Positions 1-12,510 of a stretch of 64,000 bases of DNA are shown here, in pieces; the stretch's first letter is position 1; each line of letters begins with the position of its first letter. Made by a program: the position numbers and the translations under genes. The stretch is from Phylloscopus collybita (taxonomy: Eukaryota > Chordata > Aves > Passeriformes > Phylloscopidae): positions 24,035,501 through 24,099,500 of the forward strand of contig JAJNNQ010000003.1 of the NCBI GenBank assembly GCA_027886175.1, written 5' to 3'. A model generated the notes under the pieces. It did not search any database, had not been told where the DNA came from, and saw only the letters and a program-made list of their open reading frames with translations.

Positions 1-3000
1 AACCTTGTGACCTTGATCTGTGAAGACCTTTATCTCCATAAAATAAGATCCCTCCCATCCAGGCTGCCCTCATATGCAACATTTGCTCCCACAGGCTAAG
101 TCACTCTTGGCTTCTGAACATTTTTCATTTGGTGGGAAAGTCAGGTATCATTTTTTCTCTAGGTCAGATTTGATATTTAAATAATTTTCTCATACAATAT
201 TATATTACAGAATAGTGTGTTTCTCAGATATTGTGTCTCCTTAATTTTCTCTGCCTAGCACTTGGCAGGAGAGGTTAAACAGACAATCGTGTTACTTCAA
301 GTAGACTTTCAATGAATGATTTTATCCTTAATTTCACAACCACAAAAAGAATCTGACCACTTAAATGGCTTTTGCTTTTACTTTGCATACAAGTTCCCCA
401 AGTAAGTCTGACTTGCTTTCCCACTAACTTGGACCTGACCCTAGTTAACACCTCATTTCCAGCTCAAGGAACATCAGAACAGTTTTTCCCTGAAGTCAAG
501 ATAACATGAAAGCATTTTCAGCTGATATTTCAAAGGATCCAGAGAATTGTTTTCTCCACAGGTGATGGTAACAACTCTTGAGTTGCTATCAATACACATT
601 TCATAAATCTCCATTCGCACCTTGTTTGACAGAAAAGTCTTTGATTTGCAATGGGAGGAGACTAAAATGCAGTTCCCATTAACAGGTGAGAACAAGCCAG
701 CTGTCCTCTCTGTTCAGTGCCTGCACGTCAGGGAAAGGAAATGTGCAATTCCCAGGGTAGGGATGAGGGAATCATTTACAGAAGGTCTCATCCTGCAGAG
801 TGCTGTGTGCTCTGAACTCTCTGCCACTTAAAAAGCAGGGAAGGAAAGAAAGATAAAACTGGTGAATGGAAGTGTCCCCTTCACTGCAATATAAGATTGC
901 TAATACAGCTGCTTCAGGTTTCAGCTGTAACGTTGTCTAGGGTCACTTGTATTGGTTTGACTTGTGTCCTGTATGTTTGAAAAATAAGCTGAATGGAATT
1001 ACTGAAATGATTGAGTCTCTGAAACTCCTTGGCTTCCCAGGGATCCTGACTCAGTATCAAATTCTTAACTTTTCATGATAGCTAGATGGTTAATATTCTA
1101 ACATGGCAGCATGAAACTCATCCAGCCTCTACGTAATGAGAGTGTGAAAGGCTGAGATTTTTCTACAACCATGTAGGGACATAAGTGGCCTTGGGGTTTG
1201 AAAAATGCTGGTCATGGAACTGTTTTTGTCATTATGGATATCCTGAGCTGGGGGCAGAGAAGAAAAAACAAAGGTATGTTCAGAACCAGGACAGAAACAG
1301 CACTTGAAATACCCAGTTTCTCCTTTTTGTGACTTTGGTACAGCCCTGCTCTGAAAGGGACAGTCTTGGAGAGAGAGGGAGGAGTCTGGCTTCAGGGCCT
1401 TGGTCTCTCCCAGCTGGGCTGGCAAAGGTTGCTCAAGATAATGTTACTTCTAGGATGTTACTTGGATATTTGCCAGGTTGGAAATGTCTTAAAAGATCTA
1501 AGATCACCAAGCCTTTCCAGAAGAACAGTCACAGAAATGGCTTTTCATGAACTAAAGTATGTTCTTGGATTTAAAGCAAACACATCACAAAAAGGGTTCC
1601 CTTCACATGAAGTTTTGTCACAGAAGTGGTTCCTGGCAATGATGGAGCACAGCTGCCATCCCAAGGAACCAGTCACACACCTCAGTCACCAGTGAGCTGT
1701 AGCAAAAGAGCCCTTCCCATGTATTTGGAGAAGAGAAACCGACTCAGAATTAATGGTTTCAACTTTCCTACACTTTCCTACACTTAAATAAATGCAAAGC
1801 CTGTCCAGAAATCCTTAAAGCAAATTGGATGCCAGTCAGGGGTTGGATTACACATGGCATAAAGAGACACAGGCCTACCTCAAGGAAATTTGTGTGCAAA
1901 ATAATTTGCATGTCAAGATTTATTCTGTGAAAAGAAAACAGAATTCTTTGGGAGAGCCCTCCCACATGCCCAGAGTTGTGTTTTTCAGGGTCCACATAAA
2001 ACAGAAGCACAGAATTTGAGAAAGACTTTTAAATTAACGAAGGTACAACCACCCCTCAAAAAGCTGCCTCTGGGAAAGGACTTCAGACACGAGGTGACAG
2101 TGCAGGGTACAGTGCTGTAGCTGCAACCCACCCCAAATCCCTCTGCACTGATCAACTGTGGCTGGAAAGATGGCCCAGCAAAGATTCAAATTAGAAACTA
2201 TACAGAAAACATCATGTCAAATAGCCACATAAGGTCCCTGAGGCTTCAAATTATCATCCTGATCAAATCCAGATACCCAAGCTCTTTTGTTAATTGCCTT
2301 TATTTACTACTGCCTTGTAAAAACAAACCTTGTTACACTTAATGAGAAAGAAGTAGATTGAAAGACATTAACTTCAGACAGAGCTTTTGTTTCTTAGTCA
2401 GCAGAAAACCACTTTTTCTGAATTGCCTGTCATTTTGGTGGATATTACAGGTGCTACAGATGTTTATAAAGAGCAAACCAGCAGGAAGAAGAGCAGATGC
2501 AGCACTGTGCCTTGATGAGGACTGCTGAGCAGGGATGCTGCTGTCAGCAGAGGTTCTGAACCTTCAGGCTGTTTCTGCTCTGTGCATAAACGGCAATTCT
2601 ACAGGCACTCTGAAAGGCACTAGAAATGAAACCCTCTGCAGGTACTGGGGAAAGTGCTCTATAACCACTGAATGATGACATTTGCCTTGCAAAATACATT
2701 CAGTTTTTCATGCAGGACACAAACATTTGCATTTTAACTTCACAAGAGGAAACAAAATACAGAGATGGATGAGAAAAGCAACTTCCCAGGAGGTTCTTGC
2801 TCCAGTGCAGATATGTACAGGCATCCAAAAGTAATTTTGGCACTAAGCAGTTTGGTGACACAGATGTTTTGTTAATCATCTGTACACAGCAATAGCACTG
2901 TTTGCAGGGCTTTCAATCTAAAGTGGCAACATTTTTATATATAGAAACATTTATATATGAAGTCACTAAAACAACCTATCTCCCTTTTCCACAAAAGATG

Positions 3001-3830
3001 GATTTTTTATTGTTCCCAAAAGGTGCAGTTACTTTTCACTAAAAAGTCTCTCAAAGCCAGTAGTGTTTATTTGTGAGAACTTCCACTACACTAATGATTC
3101 CTGGCATGAGAAATTAACATGTAGACATCCACTGCATGTCCTGACTGGTTTTTTATCAGTCCTGCTCTAGGTGTATTTAGTGCCTTCACTGGAAAGCCTC
3201 CAAAGAGTTAAGCAAGTCCAAAATCAGCAGGACAAGTGGGCAAGGCTCTGGCAGCTACCATCACTCGAGGTGGTGGTGCCAGGTGAAGGAGGAGGGAGGA
3301 GTTGGAACCAATGGCAAACAAGGCACAGAATCAGTGAAATACCTGAACGTCATAACAGCACCATAACTCCCAAAACTTCAGTGTGCTCCTCCCCCCACCC
3401 ACCAGCAGCTTGAGGGCTCTGTTTCTGCCCAGAGCCCTGATTAACCTGGCCCCAGAGGTCACCTGGACCTCCACCATGGTGCTGTCATACGACACTTGAT
3501 CAGTACAGGACTGCAAGGGCAGACAAATACCACAGGCAATGGCTCTGCTGCACCCCACAGCTTCTCCAACTCTGTTCAACAAGCCAATTCAACATAAAAA
3601 CACTTTTATAGCCCAAAACCAAACCTGGCATCCCCCCTTTGACACTGACTCCTGTGTCAGGACTCCTGCTGGCATACAGAGCTTAGCAGAAATGTTGGCC
3701 AAGGTGTGGGGGATCCCAGAGTGTGGGATCTGGGAGCCATCTAGAGGTGCAGAGGCGCCTGGCCCGAGCACTTTGCACAGACAGATACACACTACCCCTA
3801 ATAAACACAGGCTGCATTTATCATCAAATC
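1..3830. other. Unannotated unique sequence
   Basis: No gene or repeat is recognised. The sequence is AT-rich, with open frames of at most about 110 codons that look like chance. A minus-strand frame at 474-695 contains short stretches that read like protein, but no consistent pair of splice sites frames it. On the minus strand at 3613-3601 there is a TATA-like GGCTATAAAAG followed by a GC-richer stretch to about 3250, discussed as a finding. No splice, promoter or repeat call is made for the rest. Confidence 0.6.
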
Positions 3831-3875
3831 ATCATTAAATCCCTCATCACCAAATCCCTCATCACCAAATCCCTC
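3831..3875. repeat. 15-bp tandem repeat, three units
   Basis: Three consecutive 15-bp units at 3831-3845, 3846-3860 and 3861-3875. The second and third are identical (ATCACCAAATCCCTC) and the first differs at two positions. A partial copy precedes the array. This is a short minisatellite of the kind made by replication slippage, with no function implied. Confidence 0.95.
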
Positions 3876-6800
3876 TGCTTCAGTTCCAGCCAGGTAAGGC
3901 TGCCTAGCAGATGAAGAGGTGAGGCAGTGAGGAGGCATAAAGGTTTCCTGTTTAAAGCAGATGATAAGTGTGCAAGATAGCAGAAGCTAAGTGTACAAAA
4001 TGATTGCTCCACACTGAAAAGTTAATGGCTCTTTGTGTCTTGTATCTGTGGTTTATTTTATCCATTAAGTTTTACGAGCTGCAGTTTGCATCAGAAATAC
4101 ATTTTTTTTCATCAGTGCAGCAATATGAAACATAACTGTTATGAAAATATTTGTAGGTTTATTCTCACAAACTGACAGCTGATCTGTACCAAATGAAATC
4201 CTACATTTTAGCCAAGGCACTAACTGTGTAGGTTCACTCTTGAAATGTAAAGTTTAGACAGCATCAATAATTAATATAGTTACTGTTCTGAAATATAAAA
4301 ATATCATTTTGAGGTCAATATGGCAATATAATATGTAAAATCAAATTTGGAACAAACTTGGAATAGATTTGGAACAGCTAAAATTCAAACTCCAGCAGTT
4401 TCCCTGTTCTTGGACACAATCTGTGACCATTGCACTGCACCACTCCCTCTGCTGGCAAATCTCAAGGGAAGAGATTGCTTATTGCCTCATTGTGCTTCTG
4501 CCTTCCATGCATGGAAAGCTTGTGTTGTTAGATGGCTGGTTATCTTTTCATGAAAATTGGGATATATTTTGCTTGCCTTATAAAACCAGGTCAACATTCC
4601 TCCTCCCTCACACCCCTTCTCTATTTTATTTTAATAGGGCAGTTCAGTACTCTCCCAACAAAAGAGAATCAGAAGTTCATGTAGAAGACAGAGTGTAGAG
4701 ATATGAGCAGATAACATAGCTGTTCCCATGAATTGGGGGACTAAGCCTCAGTGTAATCAATTTTTGTGCTGAAAAGGAAATCTAACACAGCTGGCCCCAG
4801 GAAAAGTCCTGCCTCAGAGTCATGGAGCAAATGCACACCTACCTCTGTGTGAATTGTACCTTTAACATTTCTGCAAGGCAGGTGCACCTACAGGAGGCTG
4901 AAGCTGTCTGGCAGAAGCACCACTCAGCTGTGCACAGACCAAAAGTCCTACCTAGGAACTGTGTGAATCCTCCTCCAAAGACAGGGCCCATGCTCAACTC
5001 TTGTGCTCTGCAGCTCAGGAGCTTCGAGTACTGGCATCCATCAAGCAGTGGAAATTTGTATTCTCTTTAAAAGGTCATCCTGGCCTGCTACTCTGCACTA
5101 AATGGACACAACATCCTGGTTAGCTTCCCTTCAGAGTGTTTAAAGCTTGACCCCTTAGCTGAGTGGGAACCCTAATGATCCCTGGTGAAAGAAATAGAGA
5201 CCTCTCATCTAGAAGACCAGGCAGCATGTGCTGTGATAGTGTGTCCTTCCACCCTAACTCTGCTGCAACCACATTTTTGTAACTTTGAAAAAATATTAGT
5301 TTGTAAAAGGTAAATGTGTCTGTTCCAGAGTGCTGTTGAGAAATTATAGAAGGAATACTGAATTGAAGGAGTACAAAGCCAGCAGATATTTTAAAGACAG
5401 GGCAAACTCCTCCAAAGGAAAAAAAAAAACAAAACTATTGGAATAAAAAGGCTCCACTTAAAGACAAAGAGTGGCTCAAGAAATCCCAAGTGTGTATGTG
5501 CATACAGCTGTATCCACAACACATCCACTGATAGTCCCTCAGTTATCATCAATTCAGTGTTCAATAATGGGACTGCCGTGGAATTGGAAGCTGAAGGTCA
5601 TGAGATATATGGCTTGTTTATCTAGTTAACCACTCTAACCACTCAGTCCACTTTTAGAACCAGTCTTTCTTTGTTTAGTCAGGATTACAATCTGCAGAAT
5701 TATAATTCAAAGTGTTCATTAAAAGAGGACTGAGAAAGAAGGGGCCGACCTGAAGCCCAGGAAATGCAAGGCAGTGACTGATACCAAATCCTGCCTTTCT
5801 TGAGTTCCTCCTGCCTTCACTGGAAACATCCCCACAAACTGCCCAATACACTCAGCCACTGCAGCTCCCTCTTCATTATGTTGTTTGCTTTTGAACTAGT
5901 GTTTCTGTGGTCATGGTGGTCCTTTTTATCAGTTCTGCTGCAATATGATTACACCAAACCCCCTTCCTCTGGCACATCCTGCAAGACCCATGACCCAATA
6001 GTGGATAAACATGGTGAGAGTGTCTGCTCCATGGTGTTTACTTATGTAAGACAGAGAGAGGGAAATGGGGAGAGGGAGGAAGTAATATGTTGATTTAGTG
6101 GTTCAGGGTAAATGACTCACTCCAGTCATACCAGAGCACCTGCAGCAGAGCCAGACATTCAGCCACCTCAGTCCCTGCTCATTAACTTTATCTTTTAATT
6201 TCTCTGTTGCCTCTAATAACTCTCTGAAGGTTTGAGATCTCCCCAAACAGAATACTGTGTAAACAGAGGAGAAAACCTCAAGGACAGTAAGGAAGGACAT
6301 GTGACTAAAAGCTGTGTATATACATCAGCTGGAGCCTCTCTGGATTGCCAGCACAGAAATGCCCCTAGGACAATTGTAGGCTCTTCCCTATGACATTTTA
6401 AGGAGGCATGATGTCAAAGAGGAGGCAGCAGAAAGATGAGCCTCAACAGGAAAAATTAAGTAGGAAGGAAGAACAAATAGGGAGGAAAAATATAGTACCA
6501 GATTTTGCATTGTTGAAGTGATCTGCCCCAGGTGACACCCAGTGAAACATGCATCCCTATCATGAGCTATTAATAACAGAAGCATTATTTTTTCATATGT
6601 CTCAGTCTAAGACATATGCCATTTCTGCATGTTCTTGGTAGCTTTAAGTAAGAGCTTTGCTAACAAAGTCAGCCTGCTTTTTGGTTGACATATTAGAATT
6701 TTTCCTCCTTTTGTTGTCACATGCTTCATCCTCAGGTTGAGTCCTGGTCTGTATCAGTCCATGTGCATAAAACACCTGGGGCTTCCCTTCCTCAGCTTCC

Positions 6801-8195
6801 CCTACTGAACTTCAGTAGTTGTTTCATACACATTTGTCCTGCATTTGGGCTCTGGACTCTAGCAAGTTACACAAACAGAAATCCAGAGGACAGGCTTTAC
6901 AGCCAAAGGCAGCTCCTAAAAACTGGCAACATGAGACCTGGAGCCAGCAGAAAAGTAAGGAACATGAGAAGAGGGATGATTTTCAGACATGGGACAAGGA
7001 CAGGCTAGGTCCTGCTCATGAGTTCCGGAAGTGAATTGAATCCAGCACAACTTTGCATCCTTACATCTCATTTAAGTTTAGCCTAGCTGGGGGACATGAG
7101 ATATTCCAGTGCCAACAGTCTGATCACTCCCTTCCTCCTCTCTCCAGAGCAGTAGAGAAATCTTCTCAATGAGCTTTTCAAAGCAGAAGAGATCAAATAA
7201 CATGCCAGCTTATATAAAATAACAACTTTCAAGGAAAACTTAGCTAGCAACACTGTTGCAGAGCATGGATTCAGCTGCCTGAAGCTGTGCCATTTGCAAA
7301 GACCTCTTTTACCCACTGTTTTAATTTCTCTTCCCACACAACAGGAAGTAGAAGGGCTGTTTACTGGGATTTTAAACAGGCACAAGAACAGCATCAGCAC
7401 CAGGCCTGATCAGTAGCTGATGTCTGTGGGGTCAGGGCACACTGCTCCCATGCAGGCTCAAGTCCTGTCTATGCCCACGTGGCACACTGCAGGGCAGAGC
7501 AAGCCTTTCATGCCAGGGTGGCAGCCACACACTGAGGCTGAAGTGTGCTGCACACTCTGCTTGTGGGACCAGGCCTGCAGCTGCTGGGGCTTAGGGAGTG
7601 GCTCACATGCCTTTTTCTGGTGTAGCTGCTCAGTATCCAGCTTAATGTCTTTCTTCTCCTTTGATCTTGGATGCCTGATTTCACCTCTGTTCCTGCTCTG
7701 TGTAACAATGGCAACACCTCCAGACCTCTGAGCTGCACTGTAATACCAGATTAAGTGACAAGGCACAGGGAAATGAAATCTCCTGACTCATGAGATGAAC
7801 TGTGGTCACATAAGCCTGGCCTTATTTTTCAAAATCCACAAGAGTTGTATGAATCTGTGACTAAAATGCCCCCTTCTCTCTCCAAGACTCTGCCTTTTCT
7901 TAGGAACCTTTTATCCCAGTGATGACTTCTTGTGATGTCCCTTGATTTGATTTAGATTGGAAATAGTGACTCTAATGTAACTACCAGCTGTGCTTTTGCC
8001 ACAAGACTCCTGTCTCATTCGTGTAAATAGTTTCCAGGGGTGTTCTGACACTTCCAACAGTGCAGGTGTCTAAAAAAAAAGCTAGAGTAGTTACAGGGGC
8101 ATGGGGAACCTGAGCTTGGCACAGATGAGGTCTCAGCTGGAACCTTCAAGACAGCTTGATGTGCATCCTATATCAGGATACATGGAGCAAATGGC
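3876..8195. other. Unannotated unique sequence
   Basis: No gene is recognised. There is an A-rich tract at about 5419-5434 and a purine-rich stretch at about 6048-6083. Open frames reach about 105 codons on either strand, overlap one another and show no familiar motif. The region at 7420-7740 is somewhat GC-richer but has no CpG cluster and no recognisable protein. Confidence 0.6.
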
Positions 8196-8199
8196 AATA

Positions 8200-8590
8200 G
8201 TTAAAATAAGAACTAGGATTATTTAGGATGAATCATGGGGAAAGACTGAAAGTGTAGTGTGCATCCCAGAAAGAGAGAGGGTACAGCGTGAAAACAGTCT
8301 TTAACTGCTGATATAAGGAAGCAGTCTTCTCTCCGAGTGTATGACAGTTAAAACAAGATTTAATGGATTTAAATTGGAGCAGATAAGACTGAAGTTAAAG
8401 AAAATCAATAAACCACCAACAGTATGGATAATGAAAAACTGGGACAGGTTGCCTGGAGAATAGTATGGAACCATCATTTTCTGTGTTTAAGCACAGATTA
8501 GACACACCTGACAGGAATGACTCAGGGAGACTCAGTGGTAGGACAGATGAGAAGATCTTTTTTTGGCTCCTTGTAACCTTCTAATTCAGT
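8200..8590 (+). repeat. Old, diverged CR1/L3-like LINE 3' portion
   Basis: The order of short blocks matches the 3' part of CR1-family LINEs read on the plus strand. In order these are an AAGACTGAAAG-like block, a stretch near 8340-8370 resembling 'aatggatttaaattggagcag', 'GGGACAGGTTGCCTGGAGA' at about 8440-8458, and 'AGCACAGATTAGACACACCTG' spacing near 8490-8511. It ends with a 'GATC...CTCCTTGTAACCTTCTAATTC' tail. Divergence is high, with many small gaps, so this is an ancient copy of the type shared by birds and other reptiles. Exact family and ends are uncertain. Confidence 0.55.
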
Positions 8591-8599
8591 AATTAGTGT

Positions 8600-9419
8600 C
8601 TTGTACATGGTTATTAATCTGTTTTACCACAAGGCACAGGCCAGGGAGGGATACACTATTGTAACAGACATGACATGGAAGAGCAGTCATAAGCAAGGAA
8701 CTCCTGCAGCAATCCAGATTTAGAAGCAGCCCACATGCATGTATCAGGTGCAGAGCTCAGAAAGGGCCCAAGAATGTCCACTGGTGAGAGGAGAGAAAAG
8801 GTGACATGAGAACACACCTGTTGCTAAGCCAAGAGAAAACCTCCCAGTGCAAAATGGCATATCCCACCCAGTCGTCATAACTTGTTTATTTCAAAGCTTA
8901 AAACTGTAGTATGATTTAAAAAGGCATCCAAAGGGACAGAAATTGTCCATATCCTAAGTCCTTTGGCACAAGGCACATCTGCCCTACATTCCAAGTTGTG
9001 CCTCAGGTTCACAGAAGATGTATGTTATGGAGATTCTTCCACTGACAGAAAGCATTTCATATCCCCCACCAGAAACACAAATTCTGTCAATTTAGTTCCT
9101 TAGGAGGGAGGAACTGCTCCTTGACCTGTCATACCTATGTACAACCAAGGGAGATTTTAGGACTGCAGCAAGTGTTGGTTTGGGCTTCCCTGCACTTTAA
9201 CTTAATTTAAAGCAGTAATTTATTTTTTTTGAAATGGAAGGAGCAGAAATTGCTGCCCCTGGAAAGTGTTAACTACAAGAGCATGTCATTCATTGGTTCA
9301 GTGGGAAGAACCTGCCTTCCCACATTGTAAGGTTAGAGAGACAGCTGGAGGATGTGAGAGAAGCCCTAATAAATTGTGACACACAATTTCTCCCACTTGG
9401 CAACATGCAGAAACTATGC
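8600..9419. other. Unannotated sequence between two repeats
   Basis: No gene or confident repeat is seen. The stretch separates the old CR1-like copy from the minus-strand LTR candidate. Its last 60 bases (about 9360-9419) might belong to the same retroviral insertion, but I cannot show this. Confidence 0.5.
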
Positions 9420-9717
9420 TGTTAAAGATCACAACGACACAGACTCCAACTCAGAAGGCTGACAATGACTCCATTTATTTCCAGTTATTTCTTCCCTTTA
9501 TGCTGTTCTACAGAGAGCAATCCAATGGGTGAAAGAAAGACAAACTTCTCCAATCACATTGGTCAAACCAGAGGGACATCAAGAAGAAGTCCCTCCTAGG
9601 GAAAGGAATGTAAACAAAGGTTACAGTTAGAAAAACGTGTCTCTTGTTGACAGAAAACTCTCTGGGAAAGAGTTTCAGAAAAACCAAAACATCTCAGGCA
9701 CGAACCAGGGCTACACA
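9420..9717 (-). mobile_element. Solo LTR-like sequence of an avian endogenous retrovirus
   Basis: Read on the minus strand this has an LTR layout. A CCAAT-type element lies in 9553-9567, a TATA-like CATAAAGG at 9503-9494, and a poly(A) signal within AAATAAATGG at 9480-9471. A short downstream segment contains a GAGTTGGAGTCTGTGTCG-type block, and the element ends in CA at 9420. TATA and poly(A) signal are about 20 bp apart, the spacing seen in LTRs with a short R region. No matching second LTR or internal coding region lies next to it, so it looks like a solo LTR. The upstream end is uncertain (9695 or 9717 are options) and I found no target-site duplication. Confidence 0.55.
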
Positions 9718-11806
9718 GAAAGGAGAAAAAGGTCTTGCAGAAGAAAATCCAGGGCAGCAAGATCATGAGCAGAGTGGGTATGGTTGTAGCAAGTCGTTCA
9801 TTCCTTGGTGGTTCCCAGGCCCCCAAACTGCCCTGTGCATCTCCCCAGGTATTAGCAAATTACTTCACATGGCAAGAAATGCTGAGTGAGATATCAGCAA
9901 GATCCAGTCTCTCAATCCACACCACAATTCTTCACCTAGCCAGTGCTAGCTTGAATGCACAGAAAAATCTGAAAGCTTATCAGATCAGAGCAATATGCCT
10001 TTTAAGCCAAAATCCAGCTTTCAGCACCATAGGATCAGGAATACAGTAACTATAGCCTCCTGCCTAATGATTTTGCTTGGCACAGCACTGGCTAAAACCA
10101 TCACAAGATCAGAAAAAATCTTGCAAAAGTTGTCTCTCATTTCATACTCTCTTAAGGTCAGTTCAAGTAAAATGGCACACAGACCTGCAGGAACATCCAA
10201 AAAGCAGTAAACTTTGGTTAACAAAACAGAGCTCAGTTTTGCTCTTAACCACAAAGATCAAGTGACCTTTAAAAGGAAACAAAAAGATGCAAACCATACA
10301 TTTTCAAGTCTTTGAAGATCTACTGGCACTGCCTCAGGTCAGAGTACTTCTCACTACAGCTCATTTCCCTTCAGTCAGCCTTTTCACTGCTTCAGTGCTG
10401 AATACACAAAGAACACCAGACATTTTTAGCCTCAATAATGTTTTCATTACCTGTCAGGAATAGCACTAATAACAGGCATTAGAGGCACAACATTCAATTG
10501 TTCAGGACAATCTAAACATTTAATTACATTATGGTAGCTAATCACAAATAATTGCCTTAGGGAAGGCAGGGCAGCTGTGAGGGGATGCAGTTTGTCTGTT
10601 CAGCTCCTGGCAGAATTCAGCAAGGACAAAATAAGGAGCACCAGGAGAAATGTCTTCAAATCATTAATAAACCATATTTCCTCTTAGTCTTTCAGAGAGG
10701 AACTACTTCAGCTTGCTTCTGTGCAGCCCAGAGATGATCACCTTGTTTGAAAAGAGCCTAATTCCACATTGACTCTGCTTTTTGTTCTCTTTTTTTTACT
10801 ATCATTTCTGCCCACCTTTGTCTTTTTATTGGATCTGGCTCAATCAAGTTTCCTTATCATTGTTTCCTTTCTTCCTAACCCTGTTACATTATCTTACAGA
10901 AATTGTTAGTTCCACTGATCTATGAGAGAGAAATCAAGAAATGAGGGTGATTATCAGAACCAAAGATGATGAAATAATTTCTTTAATGAAAAAGAAAGAA
11001 AACCAACCTACCAAGCCAAACATACACACATAAAAAATTAAAAAGGAAAAAGGAAAATAGGAACTGATCCTGCTTTTCTCCACCACTATATAGAAGTAGG
11101 AAGTTCAGACTAAAATAGAGCATAATACTAGAGAGAGAGATGTTACAGCAGAACTTCTTTGACTCAATCTTATTTGACAGGTACCTCAGATATAGATACA
11201 ACTCTGTGGTGTCCATTGGCCTGTCCCCTTCTTACATGTCATTCTTTATGATCTTTACTTACAGATATCTGTATAAATCTGATGCTCCATTACAGAACTG
11301 TTTCAAAGCACAGTGACTACGGAGCAATGGGGATTTCTACAAATCTAAGCTCTAACAGAAGTGAGCTCTATTCCTGTGTGTTATAAAGGGTTAAGAAGAC
11401 TTTCTTCAGGCATTGGAGAGCCTCCTTTAGTACTAACCTGAAAACTCCATTTATAACATTACTTCTCTGCCAGGTCCTTTAGCAGAAGCCTCCAGCCAAC
11501 ACATCAATAAACCAAACCCAGTGCAGACACGGCTCTTATAACTGTTAACGCTTCACCAAAAGCCTTCATGCAAGATTTAAGTCTTGCAAAAGAGAAAGAG
11601 CAAAAGTCAAGCATGTAACAATATAAGATCATCATTCCAGAGAGGAAAGTTTTCCACTTAAGTGTCCAAGTATTGCAGTATAACCTGGAGCACTGTAACT
11701 TTGCTGAGAGTTAGGGTTCTGCACAACAGCAGACCCACAGTTTGAAAGGTCAGGTCCCAGGTGCCTGTGTCTAGTTCTCTGTCACTCTGTCCCAGGCCCT
11801 TTGCAA
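9718..11806. other. Unannotated sequence between LTR and gag relic
   Basis: No gene is recognised. Overlapping frames at 9644-10265 are short and lack familiar motifs. A TTCAGCACCA motif at about 10019-10028 resembles the left half of a REST/NRSF site, with a poor right half. The rest is AT-rich, with small T-rich tracts near 10788 and A-rich tracts near 11030-11060. No polymerase or integrase similarity was noticed downstream of the gag relic. Confidence 0.5.
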
Positions 11807-12510
11807 TCAGCAGCCTACCTGGACGGTCCTGACTCTCCTGGGGGGTGTATTTGAAGTGGCAGGACGTCTCACTTGCCAGCCCAGGTGCTGTCTCCTCATA
11901 ACTGGTACCGATGACATTGGGTTGTGACAAAATGGGATGAACTGATTTTGCTTCTCTTGATCATATTTTGTTGTGAGGGCAGGAGGTTTTCTCTGTCTCC
12001 AGCAGTACCAGTGATTACAGCAATTAAAATTTCTTATCTTCCAAATTTTACTAGTGCTACTGCAGTTTTCCCACTGCTTTGACAGAACTGAAGCAAACCC
12101 AGGGCAATTTTTCTGCAACACTCTCTCCATGTGTAATCCCAGCTCCACTCCCTGGGCCAGAGTCAAGCTATCAAGTTCCATCAAGAGCTTCTCCCGAACT
12201 CGCCGGTCTGCTGCTCTGTCAACCAGCTGATCCAGGATCAGCTCTTCCTGCCAACAGCCAAAAGCACTGACTGCTGCCAATTCTTGCAGTGATGAAGCAA
12301 AGGTTGTAAGAGTTTCACCTGGCATTTGCTGCCACTGCCTGAACTGGAACCTCTGTGAAACCACACTCTGTCTGGACTTAATGTGCCCTGAAATCTTCTT
12401 CATTTTTTCTTCAAAGGAGGGAGCTGAAATCAAGGTCATAAAAAATCCTCTGACCTTTCACATCCAAAGTGAAAGAGCAGTCCTCAGAGAACCTTCAGGT
12501 TTCAGTCATC
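11807..12510 (-). pseudogene. Broken Gag-like gene of an LTR retrotransposon (Ty3/gypsy-like)
   Basis: An open frame runs on the minus strand from ATG at 12439 to a stop near 11807, about 210 codons. Residues 31-110 carry the pattern of retrotransposon Gag capsid-type domains: FQFRQ at 31-35, PGET at 40-43, LQELA at 51-55, QEELILDQLV at 64-73, VREKLL at 81-86, then an LTLAQGVELG stretch and a hydrophobic helix. Upstream, a second frame reads VKGQRIF (about 12461-12441) and a third reads LRTALSL (12486-12466). These are the blocks expected just before this domain, so the gene is split by small indels. Downstream, around 11920-11820, cysteine/histidine codons spread over several frames look like ruined zinc knuckles. 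In an intact element Gag forms the particle and packages RNA. No protease, reverse transcriptase or LTR pair was found beside it. Similarity may extend upstream to about 12750. The annotated ATG is probably not the original start. Confidence 0.6.

Noticed and set aside
474..695. Minus-strand frame containing VTITC, reminiscent of immunoglobulin domains
   Set aside because: A single five-residue match without the second cysteine or tryptophan pattern and without matching splice sites.
3728..3745. Second CTCF-like site (GCCATCTAGAGG)
   Set aside because: Deviates at a constrained position and lacks the flanking part of the consensus.
10019..10038. REST/NRSF-like site
   Set aside because: Left half TTCAGCACCA is good, but the right half and spacing do not fit the consensus.
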